NCBI GenBank assembly: GCA_031285205.1 | Contig: JAITWO010000042.1 | Location: 1 to 34,533, forward strand | Direction: 5' to 3' | From: Methanomassiliicoccaceae archaeon | GTDB taxonomy: Archaea > Thermoplasmatota > Thermoplasmata > Methanomassiliicoccales > Methanomethylophilaceae | DNA: 34,533 nt | Made by a program: the position numbers and the translations under genes | Shown: positions 9,103 to 16,359 of the stretch, in pieces | Position numbering within the stretch: position 1 is the stretch's first letter | Layout: each line of letters opens with the position of its first letter | The notes under the pieces: model-generated | Told to the model about the DNA's origin: nothing | What the model saw: only the letters and a program-made list of their open reading frames with translations | Database searches by the model: none

Positions 9103-9175
9103 TGGGCCTAACCGGGATCGAACCGGTGATCTGCGCCTTGTAAGGGCGCCGTCATAACCACTAGACCATAGGCCC
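9103..9175 (-). tRNA. tRNA-Val (UAC)
   Basis: 73 nt. The acceptor arms GGGCCTA and TAGGCCC pair fully, with discriminator A. The anticodon loop CTTACAA on stem GCGCC/GGCGC gives anticodon UAC. The T-arm is ACCGG-TTCGATC-CCGGT. CCA is not encoded. A TATA element (TTTTTTATAATTCC on the minus strand, about 9196-9209) lies about 28 bp upstream. Confidence 0.95.
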
Positions 9176-9220
9176 GGTGCCGCCACCATCAGCGAGGAAT
9201 TATAAAAAATGTTCATTCGG

Positions 9221-9499
9221 TCAGTATACGATGCGCTTGTACCTGCCGCCGAACAGTTTGCCCATCAGCCCACCGATCATAAGCGCCCCGCCTATTGCAG
9301 CTATAAGACTTCCCAGCAGAACGATCAGGATCCCACCCATAAGGCCGGACGCGCTTACGTCGTTCAAGGCGTCGGATACGATCGAGATCACCCCCCACAT
9401 CACGATCAGGATGCCGATAATGAGCAGAACCAATCCGATGAATATCGGCATCGGCATCTTTTTTGCATCGATCGGACTGCTACCCTTACTTCTGGCCAT
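9221..9499 (-). CDS. small two-helix membrane protein
   Basis: About 92 residues when started at ATG 9499 (MARSKGSSP). Two long hydrophobic segments (IFIGLVLLIIGILIVMWGVISIV and a glycine-rich one, ILIVLLGSLIAAIGGALMIGGLMG) are joined by a short polar loop, with a basic C-terminus (GGRYKRIVY). A TATA-like AATTTAATAC centred near 9526 is about 26 bp ahead of 9499, which suggests a leaderless start there; ATG 9520 is possible. No family recognised. Confidence 0.6.
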   Translation of the reverse strand: MARSKGSSPIDAKKMPMPIFIGLVLLIIGILIVMWGVISIVSDALNDVSASGLMGGILIVLLGSLIAAIGGALMIGGLMGKLFGGRYKRIVY

Positions 9500-9571
9500 G
9501 ATGGTAAAAAGGATCATCATGTATTAAATTGTGGTTAAAAGAATAGGAAGGCGGGTCGTGACTTTAGAGGG

Positions 9572-9988
9572 TCACCAAGGAGGCTTTCCGTGACGGATCA
9601 CATGGTAATTGTATTTATTAGCCAGAGCATTGGCGTCGAATATGTTCCACAGCCAAATTACGATACTCGATATCCCTGTAACTATGATCCCCGCGACCCC
9701 CGGCCAAGAAGATTCACCCACGAGCACTTCAAGAACAAGGACCGAAGTTACCATCATTAATATGCTGTAAATCACCACTATGCAGAGTCCGCGCACCAGC
9801 TGACCGACATATATCTGTCCGAGGCCACCCCAGAGGAATGACAACAGAGCCGCAAGACCGGCGCTTTTCTCATTATAATGAGCCGTCTGCGGCAGTCTCG
9901 GCAAAACGGCGGATCCTGCCTTGGTGCCGCACTTGTCACAATACTCATATTCCGACCCTAATTCTTTACCGCATTTCGTACAGTACAT
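9572..9988 (-). CDS. zinc-ribbon TM2-like membrane protein
   Basis: 138 residues. The N-terminus is a zinc ribbon with two CxxC pairs (C3/C6 and C17/C20: YCTKCGKEL, YCDKCGTK). A linker leads to hydrophobic segments beginning KSAGLAALLSFLWGGLGQIYVGQ, which matches the start of TM2 domains (a loop with G-x-G-x-F/I-Y between two helices). A third hydrophobic segment follows. Zinc-ribbon TM2 proteins are common in archaea and bacteria; their function is not established. The next gene on the same strand also combines CxxC ribbons with a membrane helix. Confidence 0.75.
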   Translation of the reverse strand: MYCTKCGKELGSEYEYCDKCGTKAGSAVLPRLPQTAHYNEKSAGLAALLSFLWGGLGQIYVGQLVRGLCIVVIYSILMMVTSVLVLEVLVGESSWPGVAGIIVTGISSIVIWLWNIFDANALANKYNYHVIRHGKPPW

Positions 9989-10074
9989 TCGCTCACTCCG
10001 AATTCATGATCAACTCAAAAGGTCGTCTGTCGGACCTCCCGACAGACGATTAAGACGGTTCCGAGAGACAAGTC

Positions 10075-10287
10075 TCACGGCTTCTGATCATTATTGTTAT
10101 CGAATTTCGGAAGCTCCAGCATGTTATCATTCATTTTACACATCGGGCATCTTCTGTGCCATTTTATTATAGCATAGATTATCCCCGGAATGAGGAGAAA
10201 AAGGAACAATATAACTAAGACCGCATCATTCCAACTGTGTTCTGTATTCACGTTTCGTTTACAACCCGGACAATATTTTACACCCAT
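10075..10287 (-). CDS. small LITAF-like zinc-ribbon membrane protein
   Basis: 70 residues. CPGC (C6/C9) and CPMC (C47/C50, preceded by a histidine: WHRRCPMC) are separated by one hydrophobic stretch (AVLVILFLFLLIPGIIYAII). This CxxC-hydrophobic-HxxCPxC order is that of LITAF-like domains, where the two halves form one zinc site and the hydrophobic part inserts in the membrane face. The tail is polar and asparagine-rich. The family assignment rests on topology only. No partner is evident besides the zinc-ribbon gene downstream. Confidence 0.6.
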   Translation of the reverse strand: MGVKYCPGCKRNVNTEHSWNDAVLVILFLFLLIPGIIYAIIKWHRRCPMCKMNDNMLELPKFDNNNDQKP

Positions 10288-10394
10288 ATTATCAATAATC
10301 TTAGCATGTCCAAATATTTATTTCTTGTTATCTTGTAATATTGTTTATAGATTTTATTGGTATCAAATATCAAGTAGATAATATATGTATACAC

Positions 10395-10556
10395 ATGCCC
10401 GAGCACATCGCCGAAGCACACATGACCACAAGAGGTCAGATAGCGATACCGAAGAAGGTCAAAGAGTTACTTGACGCCAAGGACGGGGATTATATCTTAT
10501 TTTATCAGGAAGGCAAAAGAATTTACATCGAGGCCGGAAAATTGGTGCCTAAGTAA
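10395..10556 (+). CDS. AbrB/SpoVT-type DNA-binding protein (orphan antitoxin-like)
   Basis: 53 residues. The signature MTTRGQIAIPKKVKELLDAKDGDYI is the swapped-hairpin AbrB/MazE fold, which binds DNA as a dimer. The size is that of antitoxin-type or stand-alone archaeal regulators. A longer frame from 10341 exists, but its first 18 codons lie over the likely promoter (TTTATAGATTTTATT, about 10343-10357), so ATG 10395 is preferred. No toxin (PIN, MazF) gene lies beside it, so it may be a free regulator or a leftover antitoxin. Confidence 0.75.
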   Translation: MPEHIAEAHMTTRGQIAIPKKVKELLDAKDGDYILFYQEGKRIYIEAGKLVPK

Positions 10557-10560
10557 TACC

Positions 10561-10672
10561 ATATATAAACGAGCCCAACAGAATTTCACTCATATGAACG
10601 GTATGCGGACATCCGTGCTCGGGATGTCGCCCTGGTCGGAAGGTTAGGTTCTTCAAGCAATTTTTCTTTCAC
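10561..10672 (+). ncRNA. candidate small RNA with own promoter
   Basis: A strong TATA box (ATATATAAAC, about 10561-10570) predicts a start near 10590, but no gene of normal size follows. The predicted transcript contains a hairpin, GACATCC-GTGCTCG-GGATGTC (about 10608-10628), and ends in a T-rich run (ATTTTTCTTTC, about 10660-10670) that could stop transcription, giving about 80 nt. The same stretch also encodes a 17-codon frame (MNGMRTSVLGMSPWSEG, ATG about 10595), so a micropeptide is the alternative. No known RNA family recognised. Confidence 0.3.
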
Positions 10673-10786
10673 ATTGCACATATGGACCGTTTTGATATCA
10701 GCAGTAAGTGATATACAACTCAGGGCAGGCGAAGTGCATCCATCCCGATATCAAAATTTAAATCACGGGATACGATTGATGGAACG

Positions 10787-11557
10787 ATGGAACCCGGAAA
10801 GAAAGGGGAAGGAAAGAAGACTGTCTCGTGGAGCCCCGACTCGGGCGCCGTATCTGACAGGCACCCGCTCAAAAAGGCGGCCACCCGCAATCCCTTCTGG
10901 AAATTCATATCGAAACGTGTCCCACTGCCCTTCATAATCACTGAATTCTTCTTCGGCGCATGGATGTCCTGCATCGCCATCAACCTGGTGGGCGGGTTCG
11001 CGGACCCGGAGAACCCGGCCGTCCTGTTGTATGCGATATCGGCGGCGTACATGGTGAATATAATATGGGGGATCATAGACGGCTGGTCATACAATCTTTG
11101 CACCACGATAGCCCTGTCGGAGGACGACCGTTATCTGTACAGATTATTGAAGAACAGGAATGATGCCGCCGCAAAGGAACGCCTCATCGCATCGCTGGAT
11201 TCCGGGCCGGCGCGTCATCTGGGCATCACCGAAAAAGAAAACCTCCTGGAAACGATCCTGGCATCGGACCCGGATGTGCATCCGAAGAAGGTATACCGGT
11301 TCAAGAAGTTCGATTACGGCGTCATGGCGGCATTCCTGATGATAGACGTATTCGTTGCCACGTTGACGGTACTGCCGTTCATAATACTGAACGACATCAG
11401 CACGGCAATGCTGTTCTCACGGTTCGTTACAATATCGGTGTTCGCATGCGTCGCTTACGTCTCGGCGAAATATATGAACCGGAACTGGATATTCTGGGTT
11501 GCGATAATGTCCGCGCTGGGGATATTCATCGCAGAGGCGACATTCCTTTACAGCTGA
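10787..11557 (+). CDS. polytopic membrane protein, possibly VIT/CCC1-like
   Basis: 256 residues with a basic soluble N-terminus and about five membrane helices (first near residue 47: LPFIITEFFFGAWMSCIAINL; second holding NIIWGIIDGWSY; three at the C-terminus). The loop between helices 2 and 3 is about 80 residues, charged and helical. The size, the glycine/aspartate motif in helix 2 and the large cytoplasmic loop recall VIT/CCC1 iron or manganese transporters, but I do not see a decisive signature. A TATA element (AAAATTTAAAT, about 10754-10764) is placed so the message would be leaderless at ATG 10787. Confidence 0.55.
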   Translation: MEPGKKGEGKKTVSWSPDSGAVSDRHPLKKAATRNPFWKFISKRVPLPFIITEFFFGAWMSCIAINLVGGFADPENPAVLLYAISAAYMVNIIWGIIDGWSYNLCTTIALSEDDRYLYRLLKNRNDAAAKERLIASLDSGPARHLGITEKENLLETILASDPDVHPKKVYRFKKFDYGVMAAFLMIDVFVATLTVLPFIILNDISTAMLFSRFVTISVFACVAYVSAKYMNRNWIFWVAIMSALGIFIAEATFLYS

Positions 11558-11694
11558 CCGTTGCGTCTGAACAGCAACGACAGGGATGTATGCATGATGC
11601 ACGCTGAGATATTCTTTTAAGCAACCTCTGATCTGACAGGCGGCGTACCGACCGAAGAGGTCACGCTCATAAGCGCATCGGAATGATCAGCTGT

Positions 11695-11985
11695 TCAGCC
11701 CTGTGTGACAACTACCTTGCCGTTCCCCGAAAGGGTGTCGTAGGTGTACGTAACTTCGTACTTGCCGCCATGCACATCGATCTTCGTGTTAACGAGCCCC
11801 ATCTCCTTGTCCTGATTGAAGATGAAGACCTTCAGCGTATGCGACCCCTCGCTCAGCGTGGTGTCAAGCGACCTGTCCGGTTCTACCTTGAACCTATCTT
11901 TGTCGTCAACGATGACATCGATAGGCCCCTGCAGTGTCAGTTTCTGTGAAAGGCTCCTTTTAAATTTGAAAATAACGTTTCCCAT
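11695..11985 (-). CDS. small hypothetical protein, probably all-beta
   Basis: 96 residues, no signal peptide or membrane helix. Alternating hydrophobic residues and turns (PIDVIVDDKDRFKV, EGSHTLKVFIFNQDKE, KYEVTYTYDTLSGNGKVVV) suggest a small beta-sandwich. The GSHTLKV motif is like those in PEGA-type domains. GAGGGA lies upstream of the ATG. An AT-rich 7-bp inverted repeat (AATCTTT/AAAGATT, 12010-12031) sits over its likely promoter. Function unknown. Confidence 0.55.
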   Translation of the reverse strand: MGNVIFKFKRSLSQKLTLQGPIDVIVDDKDRFKVEPDRSLDTTLSEGSHTLKVFIFNQDKEMGLVNTKIDVHGGKYEVTYTYDTLSGNGKVVVTQG

Positions 11986-12059
11986 GTTAGGTCCCTCAAC
12001 ACTGAAAACAATCTTTATCTTTAAAAAGATTAGTGTAATTATTGACTTAACAGCTATAA

Positions 12060-12260
12060 TTTTTCGGAACCGCTCATGTTAGGCATCAGTGGGCATATGC
12101 GGCCGATGAAGCGGCCAAGAACCTGAAAAAACTGAAAGAGAAGGTGAACGCCGAAGAAATGGGAGAGCCATCTTTCATGGCCGTTATAACAGCATCACAT
12201 CATGCGTACCGTCGTGCTGACGGGGTATATGTGATACCGATAGGCAGTCTCAGGGAATGA
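12060..12260 (+). pseudogene. C-terminal remnant of an AAA ATPase with DUF4143-type tail
   Basis: An open stretch without any start codon ends at TGA 12258-12260. Its last 50 codons read DEAAKNLKKLKEKVN, then PSFMAVITASHHAYRR, then DGVYVIPIGSLRE. This is the typical C-terminus of archaeal and bacterial ATP-binding proteins with AAA_14 and DUF4143 domains (PAF-x-AVITA-x-YAYRR-x-DGVYVIPIG). Upstream there is a stop (12057-12059) and no trace of the P-loop domain, so more than 300 residues are missing. It ends 28 nt from the 3' end of tRNA-Pro, a common place for inserted DNA. Confidence 0.65.
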
Positions 12261-12288
12261 GTCTTCCGATGAAGCATAATTCAGAGAG

Positions 12289-12361
12289 TGGGCCTATCCG
12301 GATTTGAACCGGAGTCAATGGCTCCCAAAGCCACAAGTATACCAGGCTAGCCCATAGGCCC
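12289..12361 (-). tRNA. tRNA-Pro (UGG)
   Basis: 73 nt. GGGCCTA pairs with TAGGCCC; discriminator A; CCA not encoded. The anticodon loop TTTGGGA on stem GTGGC/GCCAT gives UGG. The T-arm is CTCCGG-TTCAAAT-CCGGA. A TATA element (TGTTAATAATC on the minus strand, about 12384-12394) lies about 28 bp upstream and is enclosed by a 9-bp inverted repeat. Confidence 0.95.
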
Positions 12362-12369
12362 ACGGAAGT

Positions 12370-12406
12370 GAGCATGCGGAGATGATTATTAACATTTCGC
12401 ATGCTC
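12370..12406. repeat. perfect 9-bp inverted repeat around the tRNA-Pro promoter
   Basis: GAGCATGCG at 12370-12378 is mirrored by CGCATGCTC at 12398-12406, with 19 bases between that hold the tRNA-Pro TATA element. The right arm overlaps the stop codon of rdgB. In an RNA from the rdgB side it forms a 9-bp hairpin, so it may end that transcript or separate it from the tRNA; as DNA it could be an operator. Confidence 0.6.
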
Positions 12407-12956
12407 AGAATATTTTTCTGAGCTCATCAACAAGGAGCCGGACCGCATTCCCGCGGTGCGATATTTTGTTCTTCTCGGTGACGGGGATCTCGGCGAACGA
12501 CCTTCTGCCGTCTTGGCTGAATATCGGGTCGAATCCGAAGCCTTCCGTTCCCGCTTCTTTTTTCAGTATGATCCCGTCACATCTTCCCAGGACGATGATG
12601 TCCTTGCCGTCGATGTTGCATCCTATGCAGCATCGGAAGTCGGCGCTCCGTTCATTCACGTTATCCATCAATTTCAATATTCCGGAGTTGCCGATGGCCT
12701 TCAGCGCATAAGCGGAAAATACCCCCGGGAATCCGTTCAGCGAGTCAATGAAAAGACCGGAATCATCGATGATGAAATCCGATATGCCGGCGCTTTTCAG
12801 ACAGCGCATCCCGTTCCCGACGACCTCAGTAAGATCCGATGTCTGGATCTCATCGTACGGGATCCTTACATGCTCAGTTCCGATACCGAATGATGATAAC
12901 GCCTCCCGATACTCACGGACCTTCCCAGGGTTGGAGGTTATGATCTTAAGGATCAT
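12405..12956 (-). CDS. rdgB: XTP/dITP diphosphatase (RdgB/HAM1 family)
   Basis: 183 residues. The enzyme hydrolyses deaminated purine triphosphates (ITP, dITP, XTP) to monophosphates and keeps them out of nucleic acids. Family motifs present: TSNPGKVREY at the N-terminus, DDSGLFIDSLNGFPGVFSA in the middle, and GFGFDPIF and KNKISHRGNA near the end. It starts inside the bud32 stop (ATGA overlap 12953-12956), with GAGGAAGG upstream. The bud32-rdgB pairing is also seen in other archaea. Confidence 0.93.
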   Translation of the reverse strand: MILKIITSNPGKVREYREALSSFGIGTEHVRIPYDEIQTSDLTEVVGNGMRCLKSAGISDFIIDDSGLFIDSLNGFPGVFSAYALKAIGNSGILKLMDNVNERSADFRCCIGCNIDGKDIIVLGRCDGIILKKEAGTEGFGFDPIFSQDGRRSFAEIPVTEKNKISHRGNAVRLLVDELRKIF

Positions 12957-13594
12957 GTATACCTTCCTCTGTTGCGTATATCATCGACGCGCCTGAGCAC
13001 ATTTCCCGCATCTTTCATATGTTCCGCATAGGACGACATGATATCCGTGATGCAATCATCGAGACCGGAATGGGCGGATGTGAACGCCCTCTGCAGCAGA
13101 TGAACATCAACCCCCAGGTCCTCGATCTCCGCCAGCGTTGTTCCGAGGGACATGTCCAGTAAGCATATCTCCCCGTCAGGCATGAGTATCATATTGGAGG
13201 TGGTAAGGTCGCCGTGCGATATCCTTCCGTTGTGCAGTTCTGCAATTATTTTACCTATCTTCCCGCATAACTCCTTTGCGCCGGACGGCTCTTCGTCAAG
13301 CACATCCTTCACTTTGCGGCCGGTGACGAATTCCATCGTTATGTTGCATGCGTTCACATCGATATCATAGATCACCGGCGTCCTGACCCCGAGCTTCCGC
13401 GCCTCTATCATTATGCGCGCCTCGTTCTTCGTCCTCGATGAGCGCAGCCGCATGTCAAGCTCGGAATGCCGGTAGCTTTTAGGCGTCCTGGTCTTGACAA
13501 CCGCCTCGCGGCCGAGATACTTCGTTCTGTACACGGTCGCTTCCGCTCCGCACCCCAATATATCCCGTTCGCGCATGATACGATGATAACTCAT
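12953..13594 (-). CDS. bud32: KEOPS complex serine/threonine kinase-ATPase Bud32
   Basis: 213 residues, the stand-alone archaeal form rather than the Kae1-Bud32 fusion. Bud32 is the small kinase-fold ATPase of KEOPS, which makes t6A37 on ANN-decoding tRNAs. The sequence shows a glycine-loop equivalent (GCGAEATVY), VVKTRTPKSYRH, the catalytic loop HGDLTTSNM, the metal site as LLDMSLG (DFG replaced, as in piD261/Bud32 proteins) and DVHLLQRAFTSAH. kae1 is not in the window. AT-rich DNA between it and the divergent radB probably holds promoters for both. Confidence 0.93.
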   Translation of the reverse strand: MSYHRIMRERDILGCGAEATVYRTKYLGREAVVKTRTPKSYRHSELDMRLRSSRTKNEARIMIEARKLGVRTPVIYDIDVNACNITMEFVTGRKVKDVLDEEPSGAKELCGKIGKIIAELHNGRISHGDLTTSNMILMPDGEICLLDMSLGTTLAEIEDLGVDVHLLQRAFTSAHSGLDDCITDIMSSYAEHMKDAGNVLRRVDDIRNRGRYT

Positions 13595-13660
13595 CCCTCT
13601 AAATATTTATTACCGCGCAGAAGGCAACAACTTTTTCAATAGCTTGCGGTTTATTATCGC

Positions 13661-14323
13661 GTGAACATCATGAAACGTATTCCTATAATGTGTCCGTCCA
13701 TTGACAATCTTCTGAACGGCGGCATTGAGAACGGAAGCGTCACGATGCTTTACGGAGAAGCGGGCACCGGAAAGACGAACATATGCTTGCAGATGGCGTA
13801 CAATGTCGCAAGATCGGGAAAAAAGGTCGCCTATATAGACACCGAAGGACTCTCTGCGGAAAGGATCGGGCAGATATTCGTCGATGAATCATATTCCAAG
13901 GACCTTCTGGTATTTCATGCGCACAACTTCGACGAACAGAGCTACGGGATAACGCAGGCGGCAAGACAGGCCGAGTCCGATGCAGTGGGCCTGATAATAG
14001 TTGATTCCATGACCATGTACTATCGTCTCAGGTCGGATGACAGTTCGGTGCGCAACGAACTGGTAAGGCAGATGGAGATACTTCTGAGCACCGCAAGGAA
14101 GAATGATGTCGCCGTTCTGATAACGTCTCAGGTGTACACCAACATAGGAACGGGGACGTTCGAGTTCCTCGGCGGGCACGCGATACAGCATAACGCGAAA
14201 ACGATAATCAGACTGGAAAAAAGAGCGAGCGGGAAGAGAGCGGCCGTCATAGTCAAACACCGCAGCCTTCCGGAGGGAAGGTCAGCATTGTACCGTATCG
14301 TTCAGACGGGCGTGGAAGATTAA
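13661..14323 (+). CDS. radB: RadB recombinase paralogue
   Basis: 220 residues, the usual RadB length, lacking the N-terminal helix-hairpin-helix domain of RadA. Walker A is GEAGTGKTN (about residue 31); Walker B is GLIIVDSMTMYY. The C-terminus has the archaeal recombinase core with VLITSQVY, EFLGGHAI and IIRLEK. RadB assists RadA in homologous recombination in euryarchaea. The start may be GTG 13661 or ATG 13670 (MKRIPIMCPS); neither has a clear ribosome site. The 3' end overlaps the convergent idsA by 4 nt. Confidence 0.92.
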   Translation: MNIMKRIPIMCPSIDNLLNGGIENGSVTMLYGEAGTGKTNICLQMAYNVARSGKKVAYIDTEGLSAERIGQIFVDESYSKDLLVFHAHNFDEQSYGITQAARQAESDAVGLIIVDSMTMYYRLRSDDSSVRNELVRQMEILLSTARKNDVAVLITSQVYTNIGTGTFEFLGGHAIQHNAKTIIRLEKRASGKRAAVIVKHRSLPEGRSALYRIVQTGVED

Positions 14324-15309
14324 ACGTCCCTTTTCATCGCGAACTCCGCAAGCGCGATCATGAACTCCTTGTCATCGCTGTCCTTCAGAACATCGAGCTT
14401 CTTTATGGCGCGCTTCGTGTAGTCCGTTGCCATCTCAATGGCGAAGTCAACAGAGCCGGCATCCTCCATTATCTTCCTCGCCTTTCGGATGTCCTCTTCG
14501 GTAGCATCCATCTTCCCGAGGACGGAGCGGAATTCCCTCATAATATTCTCATTCTTTATGTTCTTCAATGCGTGCGTCACCATCACGGTGCTCTTTCCTT
14601 TACGCACATCGTTGCCCACGGATTTTCCTAACTTCACAGGATCGCCGACCAGTCCCAGGACGTCATCGAACATCTGGAACGCGACCCCGAGAAGCATAGC
14701 GTACTCATGCACAGCATCCACCGTCCTCTTATCGGCGCCGCCTATCATCGCACCGCCGGCCGCACCGGCCGCAAAGAGGACACTCGTTTTTAGACGGATC
14801 GTCTCAATGTACTCGTCCATGGTGACCTCTTCACCATTCTCGTTGTTCACATCCATCTGCTGTCCGCGGGCAAGGTCCCATACAGCTCTAGTGACGACCT
14901 TCAGCACATCACGCACCACGCCGTCAGGAACATCAAGCTGCGCTATGACCTCGAACGCTCTTGCGAACAATGCGTCACCGGCGAGTATCGCCGTCGGGCC
15001 TCCGTACTTCACGTGGATGGTGGTCATGCCGCGGCGTTTCTCATCACCGTCCATGTAGTCGTCGTGTATCAGCGTGAAATTGTGGATGTATTCAATGGCG
15101 ACGGCCAGCGGCATCGCTTTATCCTTATTGCCGCCGACCGCGCCCGCTGCGGCGAGCACCATAGCCGGTCTCATCCTCTTCCCTCCGGCCTGCGGATATT
15201 GTACGGTTGCTTTCATCAGGTTATCCGGTTTCTCGGGAGGCAGGAACTCGTCTATCGGGCCGTCAAATCTCTTCGAGTACTCGGAAAGTATCTTCTTCAC
15301 ATCCATCAT
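14320..15309 (-). CDS. idsA: geranylgeranyl diphosphate synthase (polyprenyl synthase)
   Basis: Trans-prenyltransferase that chains IPP onto allylic diphosphates, giving GGPP for archaeal ether lipids. The sequence shows GGKRMRP, the first aspartate-rich motif HDDYMDGDEKRRG with phenylalanine five residues before the first Asp (as in GGPP-forming enzymes), GDALFARAF, and the second motif FQMFDDVLG. ATG 15309 overlaps the fni stop (ATGA) and gives 329 residues; an ATG at 15324 is possible. Last gene of ipk-fni-idsA. Exact chain length of the product cannot be read with certainty. Confidence 0.92.
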   Translation of the reverse strand: MMDVKKILSEYSKRFDGPIDEFLPPEKPDNLMKATVQYPQAGGKRMRPAMVLAAAGAVGGNKDKAMPLAVAIEYIHNFTLIHDDYMDGDEKRRGMTTIHVKYGGPTAILAGDALFARAFEVIAQLDVPDGVVRDVLKVVTRAVWDLARGQQMDVNNENGEEVTMDEYIETIRLKTSVLFAAGAAGGAMIGGADKRTVDAVHEYAMLLGVAFQMFDDVLGLVGDPVKLGKSVGNDVRKGKSTVMVTHALKNIKNENIMREFRSVLGKMDATEEDIRKARKIMEDAGSVDFAIEMATDYTKRAIKKLDVLKDSDDKEFMIALAEFAMKRDV

Positions 15310-16358
15310 ATCTGATCCATCCATTCTTTAGTTCTTCCGAGGACGACATATTTCGCCGATGCCAGCCCCCTGATGTCCGCAGAGCCGGTGAGCAGCATCG
15401 TAGCTTTCATCTCCTCCCGTATCATCGTCAGTCTTTTCTTCACCGCATCGGCCGATACCATCGCATCCTTCAGTATCAGGTTGGCCGCGCCTGCGCAGCA
15501 TGCCCCCAATGCTATCGATGAGGCAGCATGAAGGCCGTTCATTATTCCGCCGCTTGCGATCACCGGTATGTCCTTGCTCACGGACATAAGGGAGACCGGG
15601 GAAGGTATCCCCCAGTCGGAGAACGTTCTGCCTATCGATCCCCTTATGTGATCCTTTTTAGCGATGGCACGGTGCATCTCGACCATTGAGAAACTAGTTC
15701 CGCCCATCCCGGCGATGTCTATTCCCTTTACACCTATGCCGCTCAGTCTTTTTGCGGTCTTCGGAGATATCCCTGCCCCGGTCTCTTTGACGATAATAGG
15801 ATATTTACGGGCGATGCTCCGTATCGCATCGAAGCAGCCGTATGAGTTCGTGTCCCCTTCCGGCTGTGCAACTTCCTGTAAGAAGTTCAGATGGATCGCC
15901 ATGACGTCTGCGGAGATGAGGTCCATGGCCCCGCCGATATCATCATCAGTGAACGCCTTCTTTCTCTTCTGCGGTACAAGTTGCGGCGCGCCCATGTTCC
16001 CTATGATCAACGGAACATCGAAATCCTTTATCACCGCATAGCTTTCTTTGTCCACATTTTCAACAGCCGCCCTCTGGCTGCCCACGCCCATCCCGGCACC
16101 CAGGTCGGCGCATGCTTCGGCGATGTTCGCATTTATTTTCTTTGCGCCCGGAAACCCTCCGGTGATGGCGGTGACGATGAACGGAAATCTCAATCTTTTT
16201 CCGAGGACCGTCGCACCGAGATCGATGTCATCCGAGTTCACATCGGGAAGCGCCTCATGGATGAGCCTTATGTCATCCCAGTAGCAGTGGTCCTGCGTGA
16301 CCTTCTCATTGGCGCATATCTCTATGTGGTCCGCCTTCCTTTCCTTCATAAGCGTCAT
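15306..16358 (-). CDS. fni: type II isopentenyl-diphosphate delta-isomerase
   Basis: 350 residues. The FMN- and NADPH-dependent enzyme interconverts IPP and DMAPP. Motifs: RKADHIEIC near the N-terminus (substrate binding), TAITGGFPGA, GSQRAAVE, NMGAPQL, HLNFLQEVAQPEGD, KETGAGIS, DIAGMGGTSF and ASGGIMNG at the FMN phosphate site. It starts 1 nt after the ipk stop with GAGG about 9 nt upstream, so coupling is likely. It converts the IPP made by Ipk into the DMAPP primer needed by IdsA. Confidence 0.95.
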   Translation of the reverse strand: MTLMKERKADHIEICANEKVTQDHCYWDDIRLIHEALPDVNSDDIDLGATVLGKRLRFPFIVTAITGGFPGAKKINANIAEACADLGAGMGVGSQRAAVENVDKESYAVIKDFDVPLIIGNMGAPQLVPQKRKKAFTDDDIGGAMDLISADVMAIHLNFLQEVAQPEGDTNSYGCFDAIRSIARKYPIIVKETGAGISPKTAKRLSGIGVKGIDIAGMGGTSFSMVEMHRAIAKKDHIRGSIGRTFSDWGIPSPVSLMSVSKDIPVIASGGIMNGLHAASSIALGACCAGAANLILKDAMVSADAVKKRLTMIREEMKATMLLTGSADIRGLASAKYVVLGRTKEWMDQI

Positions 16359-16359
16359 C

